This document shows, piece after piece, positions 51,438 to 61,482 of a DNA stretch of 64,000 nt (position 1 is the first letter of the stretch; each line of letters starts with the position of its first letter). The stretch comes from Strongyloides papillosus (taxonomy: Eukaryota > Nematoda > Chromadorea > Rhabditida > Strongyloididae). The position numbers were made by a program, and so were the translations under genes. The notes under the pieces are model-generated. The model was not told the origin of the DNA. It saw nothing but the letters and a program-made list of their open reading frames with translations, and made no database searches. The stretch spans positions 2,046,001-2,110,000 of the forward strand of contig SRSI01000044.1 of the NCBI GenBank assembly GCA_005656395.1, written 5' to 3'.

Positions 51438-53552
51438 TCTTCAAATTATGTTCATAACATTGTATTCTAGTCTTCTTAAATACCATTCCAATCAGGATTT
51501 TTTGGTTCAACAAATTTGAAGAACTTACAAAAAATAACTTATAAATATTATCAGTTTAAATAAATTGTTTTTTTAATTTGTATTTAATACTACAGATAAT
51601 TTATACTAATACAAAATCATATTGATATAAGCAAAGTATTATAAATAATATTTATTTGTAGTTATAGGATAATGTTTGTACTATCATTTACTCTTGTTTT
51701 ACCAATGAATTTTAAATATTTCTTTATTAATTTTTTAAATTTCAAAACTTTTTTTTAAAATTTAACGTTTCAATAGCTTAATGTATAATTTAATACAATT
51801 ATTATCGTTAACAAAGGCTATCTATGATACCAAAATTTAAAAATTATTTCTATAATTTTTATCAAAATTTATCCTGACAGAATAAATTATACTTTTTTAA
51901 AAACGATTAAATTTTATGACCATTAAATTTATTACTACAATCTTTATTTCGAATTTAAAAATAAGAATGTCTACAAATTAAATTGTTATAGAGATTGAAC
52001 ATCTGTATAGGAATATGTAACAATGCTATATTTTATAATGTTTGTTATTCACAATATATATTAATTAGTTTAACAAACATTAATTCAAAGCAAATGAATT
52101 CATTGCTAATTTGAAAACAAAAAATTTTAAAAAGTGGAACATTTTTGAATAAAAAAAGTATTTATTTAATAATTATCTTGCATATCTTTGATAAATTTTC
52201 TTATTAAATACAAACCTTTTATAGAAATGGTACAGATCAAATTGATAAATATCTAAAACTGATGAGATATATGGTACTGAAATTTTTTGGGAACATCTAG
52301 TGAAAACAGCCTGGGTCACGAAGATGCACCCGATTAGCCACCAATTCTTCTCAAATTTGAGAGTACCTTTAATAGTCAGAAAAAACTCTATTTCAAAAAA
52401 TATAAATTAAATTGAAAGGTTAATACTTGACCAAGTAGAGTTAAAGTTAGTAAAAAAAATAAGCTATAATAATGATAAAACAACAGTTAGAATAATCTCT
52501 TGAAAAATTTAGTTTTTTCTATTATATATAACAATCTCAAAAAGTATGAAATTACTATTTTATCAAATATATGAATAAGAAACAATAAAATGATTAACTA
52601 AAATGACTTTAATTTCAGTCATCAAATTAAGAATATTATTTGTTTAAAAATTCTGATAAATCATTTAATATTGCCAATTGTCTATACTCAAAAATGAAAA
52701 CTGTCGTTTTGACATGTGCTATATAACCCTCCGATGTAGTGCTAAAAAAATATTCATTTATTTTATTAATAAATGTTAGTGATCTTAAATTTTCTAAGTA
52801 TACTCAATTTAAAAAAATTAATGTATCAATAACATAAATACCAAATCATTTAATAACATAATGAGGTATCATTTTCTATAAATTCGTATACCTTTTTTTA
52901 TAATTGTTTGTGGATTTTTCAGAAAATGTGTTGTACATTTTTAAAAACAGATATGTATGTTGTTTTGACTGTATATAATGTTGAAACGACATATATACTT
53001 GTTATAATAATTTGCCATGTTTTTTTTATAAAAATGTATATACATTTCTTATAAAATGTACATATCTTGTTAAAACGACATTACCTATACATTTTTTGAA
53101 GGCATGTACATACATTTCTTATAAATTATTATACATTTTTTAAAAAGTAAATGGTTGCAATAACATAAATGTATGATCAATCTTTAAAATTAGACTTGAT
53201 TTTTTTACCGAATTTACCATACTAAATAGCGATTTTATACAAGTCAAAACGACTGGCACAAAAAAATAATGCAAAAAATTCAAATTTTCAACAGAAATTG
53301 TCGATCTCTTTATATTTTTCATAAAATATACGAAAGATCGTGAACTATAAAAACTAAAATATTAAATTTAATAATTATGTTTTTACAATTAATACTGTCT
53401 TTAAGAAATGTTTTATTTCTTATTTATCATTGTTTTTTTTTAAATTAATTTAATCTATTTTTCAACAAAAATATTTATAAATAAACACATCTCAAGAACC
53501 TGAGTAATCTATACCAAAAAGAATCTATACCAAAAAGAAATAAGGAAAAAAA
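51438..53552. other. Intergenic with minor repeats
   Basis: AT-rich DNA without a gene. Noted: a GC-richer segment at 52270-52370 and recurring phrases such as ATACATTTCTTATAAA between 53000 and 53140, which look like a decayed short repeat. The ORF at 53140-53322 on the minus strand is chance. Confidence 0.45.
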
Positions 53553-54950
53553 TTTTGTCTTTAACATAACTCTCTTCAAATTTAACCGATTTTGATGGGT
53601 AAATAGTCAAAAGATGTGTTTTCTTCTAACTTAGGGGGCAAAATGGGTCTTAAATGTTTTGGGCCATAATTGGCCAAGTTATTTTCAAAAAACACCCTTT
53701 TTTAGGGCCTTTTTTTACATAGTTTTGTTACACGACTAACTCTTCTCAAAGTTAACAAAATAAATTGCTTTATATCTCATTCGAAAGGTAAAATTCTAGG
53801 ATAGTTCGCAAGCTTAGTGATATTAGATTTGATTTATAATTGGCCGAGTTATAGCCCAAAGAGTGGTGACCATTTTGAAAAAACATCTTAAAAGTTAAAT
53901 AGCCATAACTCAGTCATAACTTGACGAAAACAAACAAAATAGTATCTATTATATAGATCTATGTCTAACTTAAAAATTAAGGGTCTAACGAATTTTTCAG
54001 CTTAACTATGAAAGAAGTTATATAAATTTGAATGTCAATTTTTTTGCCTTTTTTCTATTTTTATTGTAAAAATCAATTTTGTTCCAGACATAACACTCTG
54101 CAAACTTGATCAATTTTTATGCTTAAATACTCATTTGATGTATTTTTCTTCAACTTAGTGCGGAAAGTGGGTCTCAAAACTTTTGGTTCATAACTGGACA
54201 AATTATTTTTAGAAAACATCACTTTTTTAGACACTTTTTTGTATAGTTTTGTCTTTCAGAAAACTTTTGTAAAAGTGAACGGATTTTTTTGGTTTTTAAC
54301 TCATTTGAAATGTGAAAGTCAGGAATAAGGGGGAAACTTAATAGATTTTGGATTAATAAAGAATTAGTAAAGTTATGGGTTAATTAGTGATGATCATTTT
54401 TTCAATAAATAATAAAAATTTAAATAGTTCTTACATAATGGAAACTTGAACAAATAAAGTAAACATAATTTTTTTAATAGATCAAGGTCTAACTTAAAAA
54501 ATGAAACTATTACGAAGTTTATAGCTTATCTATAAAACGATTTATACTAATTTTAGTGTCATTTTTTTTGCTTTTTTTCCATTTTTATTGTAAAAATCAA
54601 TTTTGTTCCAGACATAACTCTTTTTAAACTTGATCAATTTTTATTGTATAATAGTCAAGAGATGTATTCTTTTTCAAATTAGGGGGGAAAACAAGTTACA
54701 AAACTTTTAGTCTACAATTTGACCAAGTTATTTTTAAAAAACACCAACTTTTCGACACATTTTTGTATAGTTTTTTATCAGAAATAACTCTTTTTAAAAT
54801 TAATAAAATTTTATTGTTTGTGACTCATTTGAAAGATACAACTTAGAAATAAGAAGGAAAATAAATACTTAAAAGATTTATAAAAAATTAATTAACTAAT
54901 GGATCAAAAGGTGATGATCATTTTTTAGTAAAAATTAAAATTTTCTAATA
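53553..54950. repeat. Satellite-like tandem array: about 175-bp monomers in 524-bp trimers
   Basis: The phrase TTTTGTYYYNGACATAAC or a variant recurs at 53553, 54077 and 54601, exactly 524 bp apart each time. Each 524-bp block holds three related monomers of about 169-179 bp, each starting near ATAACTCTYYTCAAA and most ending near TAATTGGCCRAGTTAT (monomer starts about 53568, 53737, 53916, 54091, 54613, 54784). The third block is cut short after two monomers, so about eight monomers are present. Copies are diverged, mostly by substitutions and small indels. Confidence 0.75.
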
Positions 54951-55604
54951 TTATAATTTTATGCAAAGTTGTTTAAAGAAAATAAAACTAATGTTAGTAC
55001 ATTTAACAAAGTCTGGCATAAAATATGAAAACTGTAACGATGATTGTACACAGAAAAAAAAAGGACACAGGTTTGCAAAAAATGTAATAAATTTGTCCCA
55101 CCAAATAAAATTCAAATTTTCTTTATTTGCGACTAATTTTGTCTCACTATTTCGCATATAAAAATTACATAGAAAATTAAAAAATTATTAAACATTAATT
55201 ATTTAATATAAATCCAATATTTTTAAAAGAACTTTTTTGTTTAAATTAAAGAAAAAAATTTCAATAATTCTTAAATTTTTATAACATCCACATCTCATTT
55301 TTGAAATAAATAATATAGTATAGACAAACAGAAGTATTTAATATTTGTGCTTTATTAATAGATTTTAGAAAAGCAACTAAAAAAGGTAACTATTTGAATT
55401 TACTGGTTTTGGTATAATTTATTTATCTACATGATATAAATTTTTTAACTATTAGATATTTTCTAAAATATATATAATATCGGTGAAAACAAAATTCCTA
55501 ATTTTTTTCATAGAGTTTAAATAATACCATATTTGTCAGTTAAAGTTGATTTTGTTTTAAAAACAGATGATTATAAAGCAGCATTATTTTATATTATTAT
55601 TACA
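54951..55604. other. AT-rich spacer left of the retrotransposon
   Basis: It contains the first copy of a 125-bp dispersed repeat (55047-55170) and otherwise no gene. The paired ORFs at 54951-55161 on both strands are translations of that repeat and are not genes. Confidence 0.5.
55047..55170 (+). repeat. Dispersed 125-bp repeat, copy 1
   Basis: The segment containing AAAGGACACAGGTTTGCA, AATTTGTCCCACC and TTTGCGACTAATTTT recurs in the same orientation at 62511-62638 with scattered differences. It is an old repeat family, possibly the end of a DNA transposon; no open frame or inverted termini are seen. Confidence 0.7.
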
Positions 55605-55609
55605 CGTAA
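55605..55609. repeat. Target-site duplication, left copy (CGTAA)
   Basis: CGTAA directly precedes the left LTR and is repeated at 61178-61182 directly after the right LTR. Because the LTR begins with A, the boundary could shift by one base. Confidence 0.85.
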
Positions 55610-55945
55610 ATAAGATATAGCCATATCTTAAGTAGAAGTTCTGATTTTTGTAATTTTGGAATAAGGTTTAGTGAACCAATCCCAAGGTTTTTATTCATTC
55701 TTTTTATTCATTTTAAAATATTAGTTATCTAAGTTGTGAAATTGGAGATCTTATATTTATATTGTTAAAAATTTAACTACTTGTATTGTGTAAGTATAAT
55801 GTTGTCTTTATTTAATATTGTATTGTGTCTCTCTCAAGGTGGCCACATAAATACTTTACTTATAGTTAATAAATAAAATTTATACAGATCTGAGTTTTTG
55901 TTCTAATAGGAATTGACGCCAGCAACAACTTATTAAATTTTTACT
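55610..55945 (+). repeat. Left LTR, 336 bp
   Basis: It begins ATAAGATATAGCC and ends AATTTTTACT, with no TG...CA termini. Just inside the edge, TAAGATAT (55611-55618) and ATATCTTA (55623-55630) form a perfect 8-bp inverted repeat around AGCC. Overlapping AATAAA signals lie at 55868-55877. The only differences between the two LTRs would be dating evidence, and I see none. Confidence 0.93.
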
Positions 55946-55965
55946 GGATCTTCTGGATCAAACCT
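55945..55965 (+). promoter_or_regulatory. Candidate primer-binding region
   Basis: Directly after the left LTR the sequence reads GGATCTTCTGGATCAAACC. With the last LTR base this gives TGGATCTTCTGGATC, and a second TGGATCAAACC starts at 55954. TGG complements the CCA end of tRNAs, so minus-strand priming from one of them is likely. I cannot name the tRNA. Only 20 bases separate the LTR from the Gag start. Confidence 0.45.
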
Positions 55966-58900
55966 ATGAGAAGAAGAACTCGTTCTACCAACCCAATCAC
56001 TACAACAGAAGAAAATCTGACTGTTAGTCAAATCTTCGAAAATATTCAACAAAGCGCTAACTCAGAAGTTCTGCTCAACATGAGTAATACTACTGATCCA
56101 CCCATCCTCAATGGTGGTCAAATCAATCCGGAAACTCCAACTAATGGAAATCTTACAACCCAGAACCATCCGCCTACACAGCCAAATGGAATCGATATGG
56201 GGCAATTGCAAAATGTCATAAATGAGATGATCCGTAATGCGATCAATAATTATCTACCAGCTGTCTTACCACAAGTTAACCAACCTAATTGTGTCCCTCA
56301 ACCACCACCACAAGTCATACAACCACCTTGTGTCACCAATGTCATACCTACAAATCAAATTGAAAATACTGTCACCGAAAATGTTAATGATGAAATGCCT
56401 ATAGTTAATAATAGAGAAGATCTGGATATGCTTAATGTTCATAGAAATAGAATGATATATTCAAATGATCGTCACAGTTCTGTTATGCCTGAAAAGTTTA
56501 ATGTTAAGGATAATTTTGCTAAATGGGAAATTAAGTTCAATAGCTACTGTCGAATGAATAGAATTTCTGAAATAGACAAACTTGATACACTTATATTGTT
56601 ACTGGACAATAAAGTTCTGCAAGAAGTCTATGATGATCCATCTATCTCATCTTCATACTTGAGACTCGCCCAATATCTTAGAAGAAACTTTAACGGAGGA
56701 TTAACTATACAAGCTGCCTCTGATGAATTAGATCTGCTTATAGCAAGAAGAGTAACAAGAGCTGATGATCTAGATAATGTTGCACGAAAAATCGACAATT
56801 ACATTGATATCATGTTCCCATCTGATAGTAGAGAAAGGAAAAATGAGGTGAAAATCAAGTATCTTAGTAAAGTTCTGCCATCTGCAATCCAAGGAAACTA
56901 CTTTTGCAAACCAATGAATACGTTAGATGAAGGACTTGCTGCTGCAAAGACATTATGGTTTCAAGAATTGCGTGCTGAGAAGGATAAGGCTAGAGGACAT
57001 TCAATTCTTAAGTCTTATAATCACAGATCTGATAACAGAAATGTAAAACCTTATCAACACCAAAAATCTCATCAAAATAATCTCTACTGCTCATATTGTA
57101 AAATGAACAATCATTCCACTGCCACATGTAGAAATTCTAAGAATAAGTTAAAAGCTCAGTCAAATAACATTGAAGTTAATGATCCACAAAGTAATAACAT
57201 TGAAATTGTACCAAAGGATGTTAAGACAGATCTGATAAATAAAGATGAAATGAAAAATGATGTTATTAATAATGAAGTATGTGATAACTATGAAGTTCAA
57301 AAGGTCGAAACTATTGATGAAAGTCCACCATTACCACAGAACCATTCCTTTCGTGATATCCTGAGAAAGATAAATGTCAAGGATAATCTTATAGGTGTTG
57401 TAGTAAAGTTAAATGGATTAAATGTAATAGCTCTGATAGATACTGGCTCAAATTGTGTTATTATTAATAATAAGTTAAAAGATAAACTTGGATTAACTAC
57501 TTGTGAGGAAAGAAATATCTCAACATTTCAGTCTGATAATACAGCTCTGAAAATTAGTACTCCAATAACGATTCAAATTCAAAAAGAGAAGTTTATTATT
57601 AATGACAATGTTTATGCTGCAAAAGATGATTTCAAGAACGATAGTTATGATGCAATTATAGGAACTAATGTACTGAAACGAATGATGGCTGTTATTGATC
57701 TGCAAACAGGAAAGATTATTGTGAATGAAAAACCAAAAGACTTAGTGAATGATGATAATAATGTATCTAATGTAATATTAAGTGATCAAGATGCTAATAT
57801 TAATATTGATAAATTTGTCACAGATCTGAAATTAAAATATCCATTAGCTTATGCTCGTCACTCTTTTGATATTGGACCTGGTAAAATAATGGTTAATGAA
57901 ATTGAAGTTTATAGTAATAAAGAAATGATAAAAGCTCCATACTATAGTGTTCCAATACATGAAAAAGAAAGTGTCTCCAATTTACTCCAAACTTGGATAG
58001 ATAATGGTCTACTTGAAAGATCTGAATCAAATTGTTTGCATCCAATTATGTTATTGACTAAAGACGGTAAAAGAGATGATTTAGAATCTTGTAGATTTAT
58101 TGCTGACTTAAGACAAGTGAATTCAATCACAAAATCTGTTAATTATAATACTCTAAAGATTCAAGAACTCTTACAATCTCTTCAATCATTCTCATTTATT
58201 ACCAAGATAGATCTGAAATCTGCTTTCTTTCAACTTTCACTCCCACCGAAATCACGTCAACTATATGGTATAAGAACACCAATAGGAAATCTGCAATTCA
58301 AACGATTACCTCAAGGAGGAAAGGTGTCTTCAGCTATATTTCAACGTACAATGGAAGAAACATTTTATAAACTTAGAAAGAACTGTCTTATTTATTGTGA
58401 TGATATATTACTATTCTCAAATGGAACTATTCAAGATCATGAACAACTCATCAATCAATTTATGGAAATTGCGAATGAAAAAGAACTGAAAGTATCATTA
58501 GAGAAAAGTGTATTCTTTGCTAGAGAAGCTAAATTCTTAGGTTATCATATCACAAGTTCTGGAACTAGACCAGATAGTACAAATGTTGATAATATACTTA
58601 AACGAGAACTGCCAAAGAGAAAGAAACAGTTAATTAGTTTTTTACAAGCTCTGAATTACTTTAGACATGTGATTCCAAACTTTTCAAGAACTGCATCTTG
58701 CTTATATGAACTATCTGCTGGTCGTGATTGTGCTATTACTATGAATGAACAACAATTAGAATGTTATCATGCTCTGCGTCAACAATTAATGAATGCTCCA
58801 CTGATGTACCATCCAATTCATGGAATTCCTTTTACATTGACAACAGATGCTAGTAACCACACAATTGGTGCTATATTATCACAAACTCAGAACGGTATTG

Positions 58901-60831
58901 AAGTACCATTAGCTTTCTACTCTTGTCGCCTCACCAAAACCAAACATGCTCGCTCTCCAACATTCTTAGAACTGTATGCCATAGCTAAATCACTTCAACA
59001 CTTCAAGTACTTGCTGTCATCTGCTGAAATAATTATCCGATCTGATCATAAACCATTGCTCCACTTATCTACTTCAAATAGTGATAAGAAGTACATGGAA
59101 TTATTAGAAACAATAAATCAGTTTAATGTCAAGTGGTCATACATTCCTGGAAAGTCAAATTTTGTTGCTGACTGGTTATCAAGATTATGTAATGAAAATT
59201 CACCATCTCCATCAACTAATACAGTTCTGGATACATCAAATGTTGCTTCATCGAATGAAATTGTAAAACGTCAACGTGGTAGACCAAGAAAATGTCAAAG
59301 GTTAAACAGTTCTGTTGAAAATCTTAAAAATGTTAAAGGTAACACTATTCAACCTGTTGATATCAAACGTCGTCACGGAAGACCTGTTAAAAATATTTCA
59401 AAATTATCAAATTCTGCTATTACTATTACAAGAAAACGTGGACGTCCTAGAAAATGTTCACATAAAAGTGATAATATTACAGATCTGACTAATAATTTTG
59501 ATAAAAATGTTGATACTGATGAAAAAGTTTTGCCGTTAAGTTCTGATGTTAATTCAAAACCTATTGATGATACTACTATTCAATCTAGTGATGATAATCT
59601 GACTTTTGTCGATGCTGCTACAGAAATTATGTCAATGATAGATCTGACGAAATTAGATTTAGTTAAACTACAATCTGAAGATGTTAAATGTCAAAATGCT
59701 CTGTCTTCGGGTAAACTGGATAATCATGTATGTTATAAAGATAAAAATGGTCTCATTAAAGTCAAAATAGGCAAGGAGGAAACTACAGATCTGATTGTAA
59801 TACCAGAAAGTGCTGCTGATACTATCTTCAAGTTAAGTCATGACTTTAATGGACATTTTAGTTTTCTTAAGACTAAAGAAAATATAAATAAATCTTGTTA
59901 CATATCTGGATTGGCAAAGAAATTAGAAAATTATTTAAAGAACTGTCATCATTGTAAAATAAGAAATACTGTTATGAGTCAACAAGGACCTACCAAGACT
60001 ATACTGCCTGCAAATGTAATGGAAGAACTGTCAATGGATTTCTTAGGACCCCTTAAAGTTCTGGGAAGTAAAAAGCAAAAGTTTATTCTTAACGTGATTG
60101 ATACTGGTTCAAGATTTGTATTCCCAATACCTACACAGACTCAACAACATGAAGAAATAATGTACCACTTAATGAATGATATTTTCTTAAAGTTCGGATT
60201 CCCAAGAAAAATTAGATGTGATAATGCTCAGAATTTCAAAGCTAATTCATTAAAAGAACTGTTAGGTAGATTAAATATTCAACTGGAGTATAGTACACCA
60301 CAATATTCAAAAAGTAACTCGATCTGCGAAAGATACTTAAGAACTCTACAAGCAGGAGTTAACAAATTGATTAGTATGACTGGAAGAGACTGGGACTGTT
60401 ACATTCCATACTTGGCTTATGCATATAATACAAATATAATAAGAAGTTTTAATATGTCACCGTTTCAACTGATGTTTGCTCGATCACCAACTACTGCTCT
60501 GGATTTATTTTTAAGAGGATTTGATATTACTTTACATGATCGTGAACTGGATATTTATGAAATGATGGAACGTGCTCAAGTAACACGTGATATTGCTAAT
60601 GAACGTCACCTTCAAGAAAGACTCTATGTTAATAATGGTAATAAGAATAAAGAGTTTAAAACTTATGCTAAGAATGATCTGATCTATGTCAAGAACAAAA
60701 TGAGAAAAGGAAAATTCGACAATGTCTACGACGGACCGTATCCTGTTGTTACAGATCTGGGATCAAAGATAAAATATAAGGCTGCCTCAGGTCGTATTCT
60801 TACATCTTCTAAGACCAACCTTCGTTCTTAA
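55966..60831 (+). CDS. Gag-Pol polyprotein of the LTR retrotransposon
   Basis: One ORF of 1,621 residues with no internal stop encodes both Gag and Pol. Gag occupies about the first 400 residues and ends with a CCHC zinc knuckle (Cys375, Cys378, His383, Cys388). The protease site DTGS is at 492-495. RT has RFIADLRQVN, KIDLKSAFFQ, RLPQGG and catalytic YCDD at 810-813. RNase H starts around TDAS (Asp961) with FLELYAIAKSL and RSDHKPLL. Three basic GRP motifs (RGRPRK at 1104, RHGRP at 1136, RGRPRK at 1158) follow. Integrase has an HH-CC finger (CHHC) and a perfect DD35E triad, Asp1358, Asp1419, Glu1455. All catalytic residues are present, so the element may be active. Leu is often CTG, rare in the host genes here, so composition is foreign to the surroundings. 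Whether Gag and Pol are made as one chain or by an internal event cannot be told. Confidence 0.95.
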   Translation: MRRRTRSTNPITTTEENLTVSQIFENIQQSANSEVLLNMSNTTDPPILNGGQINPETPTNGNLTTQNHPPTQPNGIDMGQLQNVINEMIRNAINNYLPAVLPQVNQPNCVPQPPPQVIQPPCVTNVIPTNQIENTVTENVNDEMPIVNNREDLDMLNVHRNRMIYSNDRHSSVMPEKFNVKDNFAKWEIKFNSYCRMNRISEIDKLDTLILLLDNKVLQEVYDDPSISSSYLRLAQYLRRNFNGGLTIQAASDELDLLIARRVTRADDLDNVARKIDNYIDIMFPSDSRERKNEVKIKYLSKVLPSAIQGNYFCKPMNTLDEGLAAAKTLWFQELRAEKDKARGHSILKSYNHRSDNRNVKPYQHQKSHQNNLYCSYCKMNNHSTATCRNSKNKLKAQSNNIEVNDPQSNNIEIVPKDVKTDLINKDEMKNDVINNEVCDNYEVQKVETIDESPPLPQNHSFRDILRKINVKDNLIGVVVKLNGLNVIALIDTGSNCVIINNKLKDKLGLTTCEERNISTFQSDNTALKISTPITIQIQKEKFIINDNVYAAKDDFKNDSYDAIIGTNVLKRMMAVIDLQTGKIIVNEKPKDLVNDDNNVSNVILSDQDANINIDKFVTDLKLKYPLAYARHSFDIGPGKIMVNEIEVYSNKEMIKAPYYSVPIHEKESVSNLLQTWIDNGLLERSESNCLHPIMLLTKDGKRDDLESCRFIADLRQVNSITKSVNYNTLKIQELLQSLQSFSFITKIDLKSAFFQLSLPPKSRQLYGIRTPIGNLQFKRLPQGGKVSSAIFQRTMEETFYKLRKNCLIYCDDILLFSNGTIQDHEQLINQFMEIANEKELKVSLEKSVFFAREAKFLGYHITSSGTRPDSTNVDNILKRELPKRKKQLISFLQALNYFRHVIPNFSRTASCLYELSAGRDCAITMNEQQLECYHALRQQLMNAPLMYHPIHGIPFTLTTDASNHTIGAILSQTQNGIEVPLAFYSCRLTKTKHARSPTFLELYAIAKSLQHFKYLLSSAEIIIRSDHKPLLHLSTSNSDKKYMELLETINQFNVKWSYIPGKSNFVADWLSRLCNENSPSPSTNTVLDTSNVASSNEIVKRQRGRPRKCQRLNSSVENLKNVKGNTIQPVDIKRRHGRPVKNISKLSNSAITITRKRGRPRKCSHKSDNITDLTNNFDKNVDTDEKVLPLSSDVNSKPIDDTTIQSSDDNLTFVDAATEIMSMIDLTKLDLVKLQSEDVKCQNALSSGKLDNHVCYKDKNGLIKVKIGKEETTDLIVIPESAADTIFKLSHDFNGHFSFLKTKENINKSCYISGLAKKLENYLKNCHHCKIRNTVMSQQGPTKTILPANVMEELSMDFLGPLKVLGSKKQKFILNVIDTGSRFVFPIPTQTQQHEEIMYHLMNDIFLKFGFPRKIRCDNAQNFKANSLKELLGRLNIQLEYSTPQYSKSNSICERYLRTLQAGVNKLISMTGRDWDCYIPYLAYAYNTNIIRSFNMSPFQLMFARSPTTALDLFLRGFDITLHDRELDIYEMMERAQVTRDIANERHLQERLYVNNGNKNKEFKTYAKNDLIYVKNKMRKGKFDNVYDGPYPVVTDLGSKIKYKAASGRILTSSKTNLRS

Positions 60832-60841
60832 GAAGGGAGGA
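60830..60841 (+). promoter_or_regulatory. Polypurine tract
   Basis: AAGAAGGGAGGA lies between the Pol stop and the right LTR, overlapping the stop codon, and is the expected plus-strand DNA primer site. Confidence 0.8.
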
Positions 60842-61177
60842 ATAAGATATAGCCATATCTTAAGTAGAAGTTCTGATTTTTGTAATTTTGGAATAAGGTT
60901 TAGTGAACCAATCCCAAGGTTTTTATTCATTCTTTTTATTCATTTTAAAATATTAGTTATCTAAGTTGTGAAATTGGAGATCTTATATTTATATTGTTAA
61001 AAATTTAACTACTTGTATTGTGTAAGTATAATGTTGTCTTTATTTAATATTGTATTGTGTCTCTCTCAAGGTGGCCACATAAATACTTTACTTATAGTTA
61101 ATAAATAAAATTTATACAGATCTGAGTTTTTGTTCTAATAGGAATTGACGCCAGCAACAACTTATTAAATTTTTACT
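60842..61177 (+). repeat. Right LTR, 336 bp
   Basis: Its sequence reads identical to the left LTR at a constant offset of 5,232 bp, with no length change. It is followed by the second CGTAA. Confidence 0.93.
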
Positions 61178-61182
61178 CGTAA
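61178..61182. repeat. Target-site duplication, right copy (CGTAA)
   Basis: It matches 55605-55609 exactly and marks the outer edge of the retrotransposon. Confidence 0.85.
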
Positions 61183-61434
61183 AAATATTCTCTGAATTTG
61201 GTTTATGAAAAAATTATTGCACGAAATTCCGTAATTCCAATAAAAATAATTGAAAAATCTGTATCGGAATTTGTTTTGCAAATTAAAAAGTCAATTTCAT
61301 ACAAAATTAAAGGAAAATATTTCTCGAAATTAAATTAATATTTTTCTTCATTTCCATGGTTAAGGCAGCTTCCCTGAAAATTGGAGGAAAATTCTCTATC
61401 AATTTTTTTATGTTTATAGAGTCATCAATCTAAA

Positions 61435-61482
61435 CAAGCAGCAGCCTCGCTTCGCTCGTCACTGCTTGGCCGCAGGGCTTGC
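61435..61482. repeat. Isolated GC-rich hairpin-forming segment
   Basis: A block of about 48 bp, over half G+C in surroundings near 20%, contains AAGCAG...CTGCTT and CAAGC...GCTTG pairs around CTCGCTTCGCTCGTC. It can fold into one or two nested stems. It may be a transposon end, a short structured RNA or a dispersed repeat unit. Confidence 0.5.

Larger units (their letters stand above)
55610..61177 (+). mobile_element. Intact Ty3-type (Metaviridae-like) LTR retrotransposon, 5,568 bp
   Basis: Two 336-bp direct LTRs (55610-55945 and 60842-61177) read identical in my comparison. A perfect 5-bp target duplication CGTAA flanks the element. A single uninterrupted Gag-Pol ORF (55966-60831) has order Gag, protease, RT, RNase H, integrase, which defines the Ty3 layout rather than copia. 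A purine run AAGAAGGGAGGA sits just before the right LTR as the plus-strand primer site. No env-like ORF follows. Identical LTRs mean recent insertion. The element sits in repeat-rich intergenic DNA, so it disrupts no visible gene. Confidence 0.95.

Noticed and set aside
54951..55161. Overlapping ORFs on both strands left of the retrotransposon
   Set aside because: They translate the 125-bp dispersed repeat, whose second copy at 62.5 kb does not keep the frame.
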